From contig NC_133933.1 in the NCBI RefSeq assembly GCF_031877795.1, positions 15,001 to 79,000 of the forward strand: a stretch of DNA of 64,000 nucleotides, in the 5' to 3' direction. The DNA is from Strix aluco. Lineage: Eukaryota > Chordata > Aves > Strigiformes > Strigidae. A program made the position numbers and the translations under genes. Shown here one piece after another: positions 35,270 to 46,345 of this stretch (its first letter is position 1; every line of letters starts with the position of its first letter). The notes under the pieces are model-generated. The model searched no databases and was not told the origin of the DNA. It worked only from the letters and a program-made list of their open reading frames with translations.

Positions 35270-36090
35270 GCAGCGACGTCGGGGGCGGGGCCAGAGCGCA
35301 CGCACCGTCGGGGGGCGGGGCCAGGGGCGGACGCAACGTCGAGGGGGGAGGGGCGAGGGCGGACGCAACCCCGGGGGCGGGGCGAGGGGGAGGGGCCAAA
35401 GCGGACGCAGCGTCGGGGGCGGGGCCAGGGCGGCACGCAACGTCGGGGGCGGGGCCAGGGCAGACGCAACGTGGGGGGCGGGGCCAGGGGCGGATGCAGC
35501 GGCGGGGGGCGGGGCCAAGGCGGCACGCAACGTCGGGGGCGGGGCCAGGGGGCGGACGCAACGTCGGGGGGCGGGGCCAGGGCGGCACGCAACGTCGGGG
35601 GGCGGGGCCAGGGCGGCACGCAACGCCCGGGGGCGGGGCCAGGGCGGCACGCAACGCCCGGGGGCGGGGCCAGGGCGGCACGCAACGCCCGGGGGCGGGG
35701 CCAGGGCGGCACGCAACGCCCGGGGGCGGGGCCAGGGCGGCACGCAACGCCCGGGGGCGGGGCCAGGGCGGCACGCAACGCCCGGGGGCGGGGCCAGGGC
35801 GGCACGCAACGCCCGGGGGGCGGGGCCAGGGGCGGACGCAACGCCCGGGGGCGGGGCCAGGGGCGGGGTCAAAGCGGACGCAGCATCGGGGGCGGGGCCA
35901 GGGTGGCACACAATGTCGGGGGCGGGGCCAGGGGCGGGGCCAAAGCGGACGCAACGTCAGGGCGGGGCCAGGGACGGATGCAGCGTCAGGGGGCGGGGCC
36001 AGGGACGGATGCAGCGTCAGGGGGCGGGGCCAGGGACAGACGCAGCGTCAGGGGGCGGGGCCAGGGACAGACGCAGCGTCAGGGGCCGGA
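35270..36090. repeat. CpG minisatellite of 31-bp GC-box units
   Basis: The regular part (35587-35850) repeats ACGCAACGCCCGGGGGCGGG plus GCCAGGGCGGC with a period of exactly 31 bp (35618, 35649, 35680, 35711). The flanks hold longer or degenerate units ending CAGCGTCAGGGG. Each unit has a GGGGCGGGGCC GC box (Sp1/KLF type) and G-runs suited to quadruplex formation. Proline/arginine or glycine-rich open frames across it are artefacts. Confidence 0.93.
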
Positions 36091-36159
36091 TCCCGCCGGC
36101 CCCCCCTGGAAGCGGCACCAAACCCCTCCCTGGCGCTGCGCTCCGGGGCCGTGTCTCTG

Positions 36160-36998
36160 CCAGGACCGGGCCGTGCTACGCGCCCGTGAGCGATGCTGCT
36201 GCCTGCAGCCGGGTCCGCAACCCTGCAGCTCCCGGCAGGCGCTGGCACACCCAGCATGGCCGCCTGCAGCCCAGCGCGGGCAGAGCGCCCATCCCAGCGT
36301 GCCCCAGGGAACCGACGGGGTGACCAGAGACCCCCGACACCAGCACTGCAGCTCCTGCTGGGTGGGGACAGGCAGCTTTCCCTCCTGTCAGACCCTGCGG
36401 GGACACCATGGTTCACCCCTCCCAACCCCGCCAACCCCCCCCCGCAGCCCCACCAGGCGCAGCCCTGCCCCACGGTGTCCCCGCCACTGGCTCTGGGCAG
36501 CCCCTGCCACCGGCTCCAACACCGAGCAGTGTCCCCCCACCGCTTCGTGCCACCCTGCTGCCACCCCGCAGGCACCACCATCCTGCCCACGAGCTCCTTC
36601 CCCAGGAGCTCCCAGATGATTGCACAGCTCCACCCACCTTCTCCCTCGGTGCAGCCACAGCCCAGCAACGCTCAGCCACTGCTCCGCTTCTCCCTCAGCT
36701 CACATAGACCCCTGCGAGGGCTTCCCTGCTTCCAACAGCAGCACCCGCCCCTCCACCTGGAGCAACCCCTTTACAGGGAGGGGCCATCAGCCTCATTGCC
36801 CAGACCTGGGGCCCTCCAGCTCCAGCCCACAGCTGCAGGCCATCTCCCCACCCCACAGGGCATCATCACCCCTCCCTTGGGCTCCCTCACAGCCCCTCGC
36901 CCGGGGCCAAGGAAGCACAAGAGGCAGCCAGCAGACAGCAAGTGTTTATTCAGTCACACACATAACAAGTCCCAGACGCGAGTCTGCTCCGGGGCTCA
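36160..36998. repeat. Segmental duplication, copy B
   Basis: Counterpart of 17930-18767. Immediately after the conserved end it lacks about 500 bp present in copy A (about 18768-19276), including the predicted acceptor, and continues with 36995-37141, which matches 19277-19422. Confidence 0.8.
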
Positions 36999-37615
36999 GG
37001 GATGGGGAGTCAGGACAGCAAACGATGGAGGGAAAGGGCAGGGGAGGAACACAAACCACAGAGCTACATGTTACAGGGCAGAGAAGGAAGAATTAGGAAA
37101 CAGGGACAGAGAGACAGTGAAAAAGAGACCTGGAGACAAAAACTCTTCTCTTTGTCTTCTCCCTTCCTCTTCTATAGCTCCAGGTGCCGGGCTGTCCTCC
37201 AGAGAATATGTAGGTGTCTCACAGCTCTTACGAGATGAGGCCTGACAGACATGGAACCTCACTCGGTCACACACTACGTGCAGGAGTAGGACAGAGGAAA
37301 GGGAGAGAAACTGATAAGCGAGGAGCAGAGCAGATGGATCGAGAGAGAAATGGACTGAGGAGAGGAGCGAGAGCGATTCAAAAGGTACAGAACAAGCTGG
37401 AGTGGTTGAGGAAATGAAAGAGAGAGAAACTCGCACAGATCAGGACAACTACAGGGAGAGATTAAACCATGGCTGGGCTGCAGGGTTTGAAAAAAGCCAG
37501 GGAGCACAACACGAGAAATAACGGGACACTGGGCAGGGGGATAGAGCAAGAAACAATGGGACGGGCAGTGGTGTGGAGCTCTACAGGCAAAGAGTTCGGG
37601 AGAGGCTGGAGGACG
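36995..37615. repeat. Purine-rich block, rearranged copy B
   Basis: 36995-37141 matches 19277-19422 and 37142-37615 matches 20341-20815. About 920 bp between, which in copy A holds the M2 donor, are missing here. The remaining module sequence at 37142-37240 has no donor, so this copy should not be spliced in the same way. Confidence 0.8.
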
Positions 37616-38230
37616 GAGGCGGCTTTGCGCCCCGAGCACCCGCCGACAGCGCGCACGGGGGGGGCGGCACGTCCCGAGCGTGACCGCGGGCCCGGCCGGG
37701 CGCGGGCGCGGTACCCGGCTGCAGTTCCCGGCTTTCACCACAGGGTGGCAGCACAGAACACGGCAAACAGCCGCGCAGCACCGCGCTGCAGTACCGACAT
37801 TCGCCCGCCGGGCGGCGCCATCGCCCCATCCCGCCCCTCGGAGCGTTGCCCGGCAGCAGAGATGCCGCCCGCAGCAGCCCCCGTCTGCCAGCCCAGCGCG
37901 GCAGCTGCTCCCCGGGCGGACAGGGCTCGCGTGCCCCGGCCCCGGCAGCGCGGCAGCGGACACTGCAGAGGGAGTTTTCACCCCGGCGCAGCACGGCGGG
38001 TGCTGAAGGCAGGAGGGCACAGACGGAAAAGCTGCTTTGTGCCGGGGGGCGGCCGCGCTCACAGCGAACAGCACGGCCGAGCAGAGCCGGGGCCGGCGGC
38101 AGAGCTGCACAGCAGCGATGACACGCTGGGGACCCGCGGGCTCTGCGGGGCTGTATGCACCTTTCCTCACCTCTGGGCTGCCGGTGCTCTGCTCTCCTCC
38201 CCCGGCATCCACACGAGGCTCCCTGGGCAG
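37616..38230. promoter_or_regulatory. CpG-rich zone with CTCF-like motif 3
   Basis: CpG-dense segment right of the rearranged copy B. CCACAGGGTGGC (37738-37749) lies in the shared context after GGCTGCAGTTCCCGG. The start (37618-37680) resembles 17160-17230. Overlapping open frames on both strands are unsupported as genes. Confidence 0.45.
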
Positions 38231-38267
38231 GGCCCGTCCCTTCGAGAGGAGATGCCACACAAAGTTC

Positions 38268-38960
38268 ACAGAATCACAGAATCACCTAGGTTAGAAAAGA
38301 CCTTGAAGACCCTCCAGTCCAACCACTGACCTCACACTGACAGTTCCCAACTCCACCACATCCCTCAGCGCTAAATCAACCCGACTCTTAAACACCTCCA
38401 GGGATGGGGACTCCCCCCCTGCCCTGGGCAGCCCATTCCAACGCCCAACAGCCCCTTCTGCAAAGAAATACTTCCTAAGAGCCAGTGTAAACCTTCCCCG
38501 GCGCAGCTTGAGGCCATTCCCTCTTGTCCTGCCGCTGGGTCCTTGGCTCAAGAGACTCATCCCCCCTCTCTGCACCCTCCTTTCAGGGAGTTGTAGAGGG
38601 CCATGAGGTCTCCCCTCAGCCTCCTCTTGTCCAGACTAAACCCCCCCAGTTCCCTCAGCCGCTCCCCATCAGACCTGTGCTCCAGACCCTGCATCAGCTC
38701 CGTTGCCCTTCTCTGGACACGCTCGAGTCATTCAATGGCCTTTTTGCAGTGAGGGGCCCGAAACTGAACCCACTCATCGAGGTGCGGCCTCACCAGTGCC
38801 GAGTCCAGGGGCAAGATCCCTTCCCTGTCCCTGCTGGCCACGCTATTGCTGATACAGGCCAGGATGCCATTGGTCTTCTTGGCCACCTGGGCACACTGCT
38901 GGCTCCTGTTCAGCCGGCTGGCAATCAACACCCCCAGCCTGCCCTCCAGCGCGCAGCGAG
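38268..38960 (-). mobile_element. CR1 LINE, 5'-truncated 3' end
   Basis: It starts with ACAGAATCACAGAATCAC, the reverse complement of the avian CR1 tail, followed by the 3' UTR and the end of ORF2 in reverse. The sequence fades near 38960. CR1 copies do not make poly(A) tails or target duplications, consistent with what is seen. Confidence 0.92.
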
Positions 38961-39910
38961 CCGTGTGGCAGGGAAAGCAGAGAGGCCGGTTGGGCTGGGA
39001 GATGTCCTCAGCAGGGACCGCAGAGCCCGGGAGGGTCCGTCTGTGCTCCAGGCAGCCGCGGAGCCCCGCGCTCCTTGCCACTCCCGCCAGCGAGCACTTT
39101 GCTGCCTGCAACACACGATACTCAGTGGGCTGGAGAGGCTGTTCTGCCCGGGTCAGGCGAGCAGCTCAGTGCCTTCGGCTGCCTGATTCACCTCCTTCAA
39201 ACACACACTTCGACCCTCGCTTTCTTTAACTGAGACCCCTCTAGCTATCTCCTGGCCTGCCAGCCGTTGTCAGCCAGCGACACAGCTGACATACAGTGCT
39301 GGTGGAAATCTGGTGGTCATCTTGCTTTGATGGCAAACAGCTTTTGTACCTCGAACCTCTGACCTGTCAGCAGGACTGCAGGGCAAGAAATACGCCTTTA
39401 CTCGAACAAGCGAGATACTGGCCAAAGAGCTGTGCACAGCCACACGCGGCTGCCTGGGACCGACACCTTTTTCTGCTCAAACCAGAGCACAGCTCCCTCG
39501 GGAAGAGCCACGGGCAGCGCAGAACATCCCTGCGCTCACCCTGCGCCGGGTGCCTGGAGAACACCCCCTTCCTCTGACTGCAGTGGGCAGCAGCCTGGTG
39601 CCATCCCGGCCCCTCGCCCCCGAGGTAGCGGCTGCCTGGAGCAGGAACACGCTAGCTCCCAGCAGCAAGACAACTATGTTAATATCAGCATTTCAAAGGT
39701 GTCTGGAATTCCTGAATTCCTCAAACACAACTGTCAATAGCCCCAGGGCCCATGACAGCACCCAGTCATAGATGAGCATCACACAGTACAGCAAAAACAG
39801 AGTCTTAACCCAGCTCTCACGGACCGTGAGCAGCAGCGTGGGAAATACGTAATGCAAAGGAGATGATAAAATCTTAAGGAGCCAAGAAATCCACATTACT
39901 ACCTGTTACT
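38960..39910. other. Unannotated stretch
   Basis: Unique-looking sequence with no recognised domain or repeat in either strand. Confidence 0.4.
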
Positions 39911-39911
39911 G

Positions 39912-40035
39912 TTGTGGTTTGAACGCAGCCGGCAGCCACGTGGCCAGCTGTTCACTTCCCCCCTCCCCGGTGAAATAGGGGAGGGACAACAAGAAGAAAT
40001 TAGTAGGTTGAATAAATAAAAAAAAAAATTGTGGG
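39912..40035 (+). mobile_element. ERV LTR scrap
   Basis: A start like TGTGGTTTGAACGCAGCC, a CCCTCCCCGG patch, then an AATAAATAAAA stretch resembles the opening of LTRs common in bird genomes. A short, degraded fossil; family uncertain. Confidence 0.4.
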
Positions 40036-40069
40036 AGGTTTCTTATTTTCATTTCTGTTTGTGTTTCTA

Positions 40070-40280
40070 CAGCTTTAATTTATTTTCCTCCTAAACCTGT
40101 AATGATTACAAGTTGTCCTTTAAATTTCTTGTGATTCCAACACATTAAGGAGGCCTCCGCTCCAGTTTCAGTCAAGGTATTTACAGTTTGCAGGGACTGC
40201 TTGTTCCAAAACAAAAAAAAAAAAAAAATTATATATATTTTAAGCCTCACATGGGGTCGTCGGTCCTTCTGCACCCACTG
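40070..40280 (-). mobile_element. Retroviral protease scrap
   Basis: The minus sense shows a TGAEASL protease-like site and a later ITGLGGK, typical of gammaretrovirus-like bird elements. It may belong to the same family as the 31-34 kb element. A broken fragment only. Confidence 0.55.
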
Positions 40281-40900
40281 CCCTGGAGCTTGACCATTAA
40301 TTCAGTTGTACTGATCATAATATTGATTCACTTCCTTTGCCTCGTGCAAAGGGTACAACTCAGAAAACGGTGCCTAATTGTCTTTCACCCCTGGAAATGG
40401 TGATCCACTTATGGGGGGGGGGTGACAACCTTCCATGGACAGATGGAGGGTCTCATTGGGGTTCAAGAAGGGGTGCTGTAGGCTGAGTTGTCGCTGGATG
40501 CTTAGTTTTAGAATTCTGCCCTCTCTTGCTGGGTTTGTTCAGCCCTCTCTGTGTGTATATTCACCACAGCTCATTAGTTGGAACACTGTCAATATTTTTT
40601 CACGAGACATGGCCTCTTTTAGCAAAGCCATAAACATTTCATTACGAGAAATCCTATTTTCACTGTCTTTAGGGCTGTCTCGAGTATCTCCATTCCCTGC
40701 ACTCCTTCGGGGGTCCCACTCCCCAAGGTCACGCGGCTGCTGTGTTTTTCTATCACATCACAAAGGGGATTTCCTGTCTCAGTAATCAAAGGAGTCATGC
40801 TAACATTTTGACAGTAGCACCGTGTCTCACACACTCACACACACTCTCAGATTAAACAGATCGATCCTTTATTACCACACAAGGAGCTCCCTTACACCAT

Positions 40901-41287
40901 TTACACAAACGACACAATTACACTTATAACCACAAGTACCACGAGGACAATTATAACAAACGACCAATCTAAATTTAACACCATACGTACAATATACAAG
41001 TTCCAAGTCTGAGAGTCAATATCGTTGCCAGTGGTCAAAGTACACGATGAATCCAGCCCCCTTTTGTTCCTATACTTATGTTGGAGGAGGCCGGCGGCAC
41101 TGAGGAGACGGGGACAGAGAAAAAGAGGCAAAACAATCAAGTCCTCCTCACTGCCGCCACCGCCACCCTCCTTGCCGCCACCGCCACCACCCTCATCGTC
41201 ACCGCCACCCTCGCCGCCGCCCTCCTCGCCGCTGCTGCCGCCGGCCTCCTCAGCATCATCGTCAGCCTCAATGTCCTCCTCAAACAT
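40901..41287 (-). CDS. Small acidic Gly/Glu-rich ORF with C-terminal membrane segment (doubtful)
   Basis: A 128-residue frame starting MFEEDIEADDDAEEAGG, with A at -3 of the ATG. Residues about 1-50 are Glu/Asp/Gly repeats encoded by a CCGCCACC-like simple repeat. A central part (LPLFLCPRLLSAAGLLQHKY) follows, and the last 20 or so residues are a strong hydrophobic helix (FVIIVLVVLVVISVIVSFV), so the product would look tail-anchored. The start codon lies at the edge of a reversed unit of the 10.5-12.6 kb minisatellite. No family recognised. The acidic part could be a chance reading of a simple repeat, so confidence as a gene is low. Confidence 0.22.
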   Translation of the reverse strand: MFEEDIEADDDAEEAGGSSGEEGGGEGGGDDEGGGGGGKEGGGGGSEEDLIVLPLFLCPRLLSAAGLLQHKYRNKRGLDSSCTLTTGNDIDSQTWNLYIVRMVLNLDWSFVIIVLVVLVVISVIVSFV

Positions 41288-41430
41288 GGTGGGAGGCCAG
41301 AGGTCAGTAGAGGTCACAGAAATTGGAGGCTGGAGGGCAGATCTAGGCAAAAAAGCACAGATGTCAAAAAGGAGTGTGAGGTGTGACGGGCGTGTGAGTG
41401 TGAAAAGGGCTGGAAGCCAAAAAAGGGGTG
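41285..41430 (-). repeat. Reversed copy of the T/C minisatellite unit
   Basis: The minus sense reads CAGCCTCCAATTTCTGTGAC, CTCTACTGACCTCTGGCCTC and CCACCATG, the same units as at 10499-12590, with CCTCCCACCCCTTTTTTGGC at its far end. It directly abuts purine-rich block C. Confidence 0.7.
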
Positions 41431-42240
41431 GGAGGACATGGGGGAAGTAGAGATGGAGAAATCACTAGAAAAGGAATGAGGAGTCCTGCAGGGACAGGGT
41501 GGAAGAAAAACTGGGTCAGGGAGCGAGACCGAGGGAGAGAGATAATGATGAGTGGGGAGGAGAAAGAACAGAGAGAGAGAGAGAAATGAGATGTGGGGGG
41601 AAAGGAAGGTGTGAGGGAGGGACAGCAAGAGACCGTGAACGTGACAGAGGGATTGGAGAGGATGAGAAAGGGAGAAGGAACGGGACAGAGAGAGGGAGAA
41701 AGAAAAGGCCGTGGTGGGCTGGAGGGTGAAGGGGAAGGGCCACGGAGCAGCACAGAGTGTAATGGCAATGATGGGACAGGGAGCTGGGCACGGAGTGATA
41801 GCGGGAAACAACGCAACAGAGTGGTGTGGGGCTCTAGAGGCAAAGTGTTCGGACAGGATGGAGGACAGAGAGAAGAAGAGAGAAGGGACAGAGAGCGAGG
41901 CAGTGATGGAGAAAGAAACAGCCGCCACCGAGAGATGAGGAGAGGGACAGGAGCGAGGCAGGGAGGTGGAGAAAGAACGGCAAGCCAGCGATGGGAAAGA
42001 GGCCAGAGGGATCGGGAAAGAGAGGAGGCAGCCAGAGGGATGGAGAAGGCAGGGGAGGGAGGGAGCCAGAGAGCAGGAGACCACTGCGGAAGGGAGAGGG
42101 ACAGGGAGCAGGATGCTGGTCTGCAACCAACAAGAGCAACAGAGGGAATGACAGAGAGGTGGGACACGAGAAGAGACGGGGACAGAGAACAAGAGGCGAA
42201 GCCATCAAGAGTCAGGACAGGGAGCAGCGCAAAGCCTCGG
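41420..42240. repeat. Purine-rich duplicated block, copy C
   Basis: The start (41450-41560) matches 14811-14925, and 41820-42200 matches 20775-21130, including GGAGAAAGAAACAG and CAGGAGCGAGGCAG runs. No module with a donor follows; the block passes straight into the A/T-cluster satellite at 42240. Confidence 0.8.
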
Positions 42241-44710
42241 TTTTTTGCACCAGGCTCTCAATTTTAGGCCCAAACTGCCTTTTTCGGGTGAAAAGCCTCA
42301 TTTATCTGTACCATGCTCCAATTTTAGTGCCAAAACTGCATTTTCGGGTGAAAAGACTCCTTTATCTGAACCAAGATCTCAATTTTAGGGCACAAACCGC
42401 CTTTTTCACATGAAAAGTCTCATTTTACTCCACAAGCTCTCAATTTTAAGACCAAACCAGACTTTTACAGGTGAAAAGCCTCATTTTCAGCACCAAGCTC
42501 TCAATTTTAGGGTCAAACCCATCATTTTTGGGTGAGAAGACTCATTTAACTGAACCAAACTCTCAATTTTATGGCACAAACCAGATTTTTTGGGTGAAAA
42601 GGATCATTTTTCTGCACCAAGCTCTCAATTTTAAGACCAAATCCGCCTTTTTAGGGTGAAAAGCCTCATATTTCTGAACCAACCTCTCAATTTTAGGGAC
42701 AAACCGGCCTTTTTCAGGTGAAAAGCCTTATTTTTCTGTAACAAGCTCTCAGTTTTAGGGCACAAACCACCTTTTTCTCAGGTGAAAAGTCTAATTTTTC
42801 TACACCATGCTACTATTTAAGGCCAAACCCGCATTTTCGGGTGAAAAGCCTCATTTTTCTGCACCAAGCTCTCAGTTTTGAGGCACAAACCCCATTTCTA
42901 TGTCTCAAAGATTAATTTTTAGCATCCAAAGTTTTGATTCTATGGGTAACAGCCTCCCCTTTATTCACCACTCCCTTGTTTCTAGGGCCCTAACTCTCCT
43001 TTTTTACCATACAAACCCTATTTTGGGGTCCAAACTCACCTTTTTTGGGTGAAAAGCCTCATTTTTCTGCACCAACCTCTCAATTTTAGGGCACAAACCA
43101 TATTTTCGTCAAAAAACCTCATTCTTTCTGCACCAAGCTCTCAATTTTAGGCCACAAACTGCCTTTTTTGGGTGAAAAGCCTCAATTTTCTAGACCAAGC
43201 CCTACAGTTTTGGGTACAATCCCCCATTTTTGTGTTCAAGGCTTCGTTTTTAATGTACCAACCCTCACTTGTAGCACAAAAACCCCCATTTTATGTCTCA
43301 AAGATTAATTTTTAGCATCCAGAGTTTGATTCTACGGGTACCAGCCTCCCTTTTATGTACCACTCCCTCATTTCTAGGACCCTAACTCTCCTTTTTTATG
43401 GTACAAACCCTGTTTTGGGGGCCAAACCTGCCTTTTTTGGGTGAAAACCTCATTTTACTGCTCTAAGCCCTCTATTTTAGGGGACAAACCCTCATTTTTA
43501 TTATACAACCCTCACTTTTAACCTCCATGCCCAGATTTTATCTTCCAAAACCTAATTTTTATTCTCCAAGCGTTCATTTTTGGTGCACAAACCCTCACTT
43601 CTAGGGCACAAACCCTCTTTTTACATGTCAAAGATTAGGTGTAAACTTTTGATTCTCCAGTCAAACCTCCTTTTTATGCTCCAAGCCTTTGTTATTAGGG
43701 CCCTAAGTCTCATTTTTACAGTACAAACCTGCCTTTTTTGGTTGCAAAGCCTCAATTTTCTGCTTGAAGCCCTCAATATCAGTATACAAAACCGTCATTT
43801 TTAGTATACAATCCCTGAACTTTAAGCTCCAAGCCCTCATTTTTAGCGCCCAAACCTATTTTTTGTCCTCCAAACATTCATTTTTAATGTATGAATCCTC
43901 ACTTTTAGAGCACAAACCTCTATTTTAGGTTCCAAACTTAAATTTTAGGCTCTAAAGGTTTGATTCTACAGTTAACAGCCTCTTTTTCATCCTCCAACCC
44001 CTCATTTCTAGAGACCAAACCCTCCTTTTTACTTGAAATTCGCATTTTGGAGATTAAACCCACCTTTTTAGGGTGCAGTGCCTCATTTTTCAGCTGCAAA
44101 CCCTCTAATTTTAGTACACAAACCCTCCTGCTTATGGTCCAAGCATTCATTTTTAATTACAAACCCTCACTTGTAGGGCACAAACCCCCATTTTAGGTCT
44201 CGCTGATTTACTTTTAGTGTCCAAAGTTTGATTGTACAGTTAAATCCTCCTTCTCATGCCCCAAGCCCTCATTTTTGGAGCCCTAATTTTCCTTTTTACA
44301 GTACAAAACCTGGTTTTGGTTTCCCATTTCTAGGGTGTAAATCCTCATTCTTTTGTTCCAAGCCCTCAATTTTAGGGGACAAAACCTCATTTTTATCCTC
44401 CCATGCTTCATTTTTAGAGTCCAAAGGTTTGATTCTTGGGTTGAAAGTCTCCTTTTCATGCTCCAACTCATTGTTTTTAGGGCCATAACCCTCATTTTTA
44501 TGGTATAAACCCTATTTTTGGATCCGAACGCACCTTTTTAGTGTGCAAATCCTCATTTTTCTCCTCGAAGCCCTCTATTTTGTTGGATAAGACCTAATTT
44601 TTAAGCTCAAAGCCTTAATTTCTTAGTCCAAAGGTTCGATTCTAGGATTCAAAGGATCCTTTTAATACTCCAAGCCTTCATTTTTAGGGATCAAACCACC
44701 CTTTTTCCTA
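42240..44710. repeat. A/T-cluster satellite, unit about 60 bp in its left part
   Basis: Left part: units of about 62 bp of the form AAAAGCCTCATTTTTCTGCA, CCAAGCTCTCAATTTTAGGG, CACAAACC-CCTTTTT. Right part: shorter, more varied units that keep T4-5 and A3-4 clusters every 10-20 bp, separated by C-rich spacers. A-cluster/T-cluster alternation is the hallmark of the chicken CNM-type microchromosome and turkey repeats, though I cannot confirm identity with any of them. Confidence 0.9.
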
Positions 44711-46034
44711 CGAGCGATGTTGGTTCTCTGACAACGTGCGATCAACAGATCACTTGTGGTTGAGTTAGTCCGTATCAGAGACAGGAGTGCGCGTGGGTCC
44801 TTCCGTCACCGTGCCGGCATTTGTGGGAGGAAGTCCAGAAATAACCAGGGCGCAAGGAAGGGGCAGAGGCTGGGGCAGCAGTTGGGGCTGGAGCAGCCCG
44901 GAACGTTCCGTGGGCTGATCACACGTGTAAGCCCATCCCGTTTCCTCTTTCCTAAGCTGTTGTGCGAGTCACAGGCATTTCGTAACTGGTGTCAGGCGGA
45001 AATCCACCGGCCGCTTGGCAGATGAGTAGTTGAATGCTACCCACGATCCCAAGATCAACTGCTAGGCTGCCGCAATAGAACCCATTTTCCTGTCTCACAG
45101 TAGAAAACCAAAACAGCAGCAGCACGATGATACAGCACTTAAATTCAAAGTAATTGTTGCTGGTCATATCGTTATTTCTCGTGGCTTAGCAATGGGATAG
45201 AGGAAACTCAGAGAAGTGGAAGAATCTTCTACCCAGACTTTTTTCCCCTGGAAGAGAGTCTTCTAGCCAGATTTCCCCCCCACTAATCTTCTTCTGAAGC
45301 ATTAGATAAATAAGCAAAAACTTACTTAAGTTTTAAACCTGTATTGAGCCGGTAGCTTTAGAAAAGAGAAGACATTAAAAGCGTTGCTCTCCTGACTTCA
45401 GATCTTTAACTTGGGTTCCCTACAATTCATTTACTTGCCTGAACCATCAACTTCGACCAATCTTCTAATTAAACATCTAGCAATGGATGGCATGGATCTG
45501 CGCCCCCATAGCGACCAAGGGGGGCTTTAGCCACACTCAAGAAACTTGTTGCAGAGCCTGCGAAGCTTTAGGAAGGGCTCCCTACTGACCCAGCTTCGGA
45601 TGAGCTTTTCAGCAGCAGTTACCCCTTAGCTGTCCTAACCCCAGTTCTGGACTGGCAGAGGTGGCACTTGCCCAGGGCCACAGTAGGGAAGATGCATTCA
45701 AGTCAACATAGAGTAAGAAAAAATAAAACCCACGTTTAGCCTTAGCTAACCTAAGCGGTCTTTGCAGTGGGCTGGCTGAATCCTCATGTTAAGTCTCTGG
45801 CAGTAAATGGAAGTATTAGATTTGCGCACTCCCTTGCGATGGTTTTATTTTGCAATCAAGGCTGCCCTGTCTCTCCTCGGCTGCTCTTCGGGAAGGCACT
45901 GTCGGACACGGTCTTCCTGCCGCTCCGAGCTCGAGCTCCAGCCCCAGGTTTGCTGTGGACGTATGTGCCACAGTGCCCTACTGCCGGACACAGACAGGCA
46001 GTATGGGTGGGGACGGTGTCAGGCTTCCTTGGCA
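44710..46034. other. Unannotated unique sequence
   Basis: First ordinary sequence inward of the repeats. No gene, RNA or repeat recognised on either strand. Confidence 0.4.
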
Positions 46035-46345
46035 GAGAATCACAGAATCATTTAGGTTGGAAAAGACCTTTAAGATTAGTCAGTCCAACCATTAACCCAA
46101 CACTGCCAAGTCTGCCACTAAACCGCGTCCCTAAGCCCCACATGTACGCATCTCTTAAATACCTCCAGGGATGGTGACTCTGCCACTTCCCTGGGCAGCC
46201 TGTTCCAGTGCTTGACAACTCTTTTGGTGAAGAATTTTTCCCAATACCCAGTCTAAGCCTCCCCCGGCACAACTTGAGACCCTTTCCTCTTGTCCTATCA
46301 CTTGTTACTTGGGAAAAGAGACCGACAGCTGCCTCACTACAACCT
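46035..46345 (-). mobile_element. CR1 LINE, 3' fragment
   Basis: Opens AGAATCACAGAATCATTTAG and continues as reverse-complement CR1 3' UTR (GGAAAAGACCTTTAAG, then CCAGGGATGGTGACTC). Confidence 0.92.

Noticed and set aside
34700-36330. Proline- or glycine-rich frames of 300-470 residues
   Set aside because: Direct readings of the 31-bp GC-box repeat in several frames.
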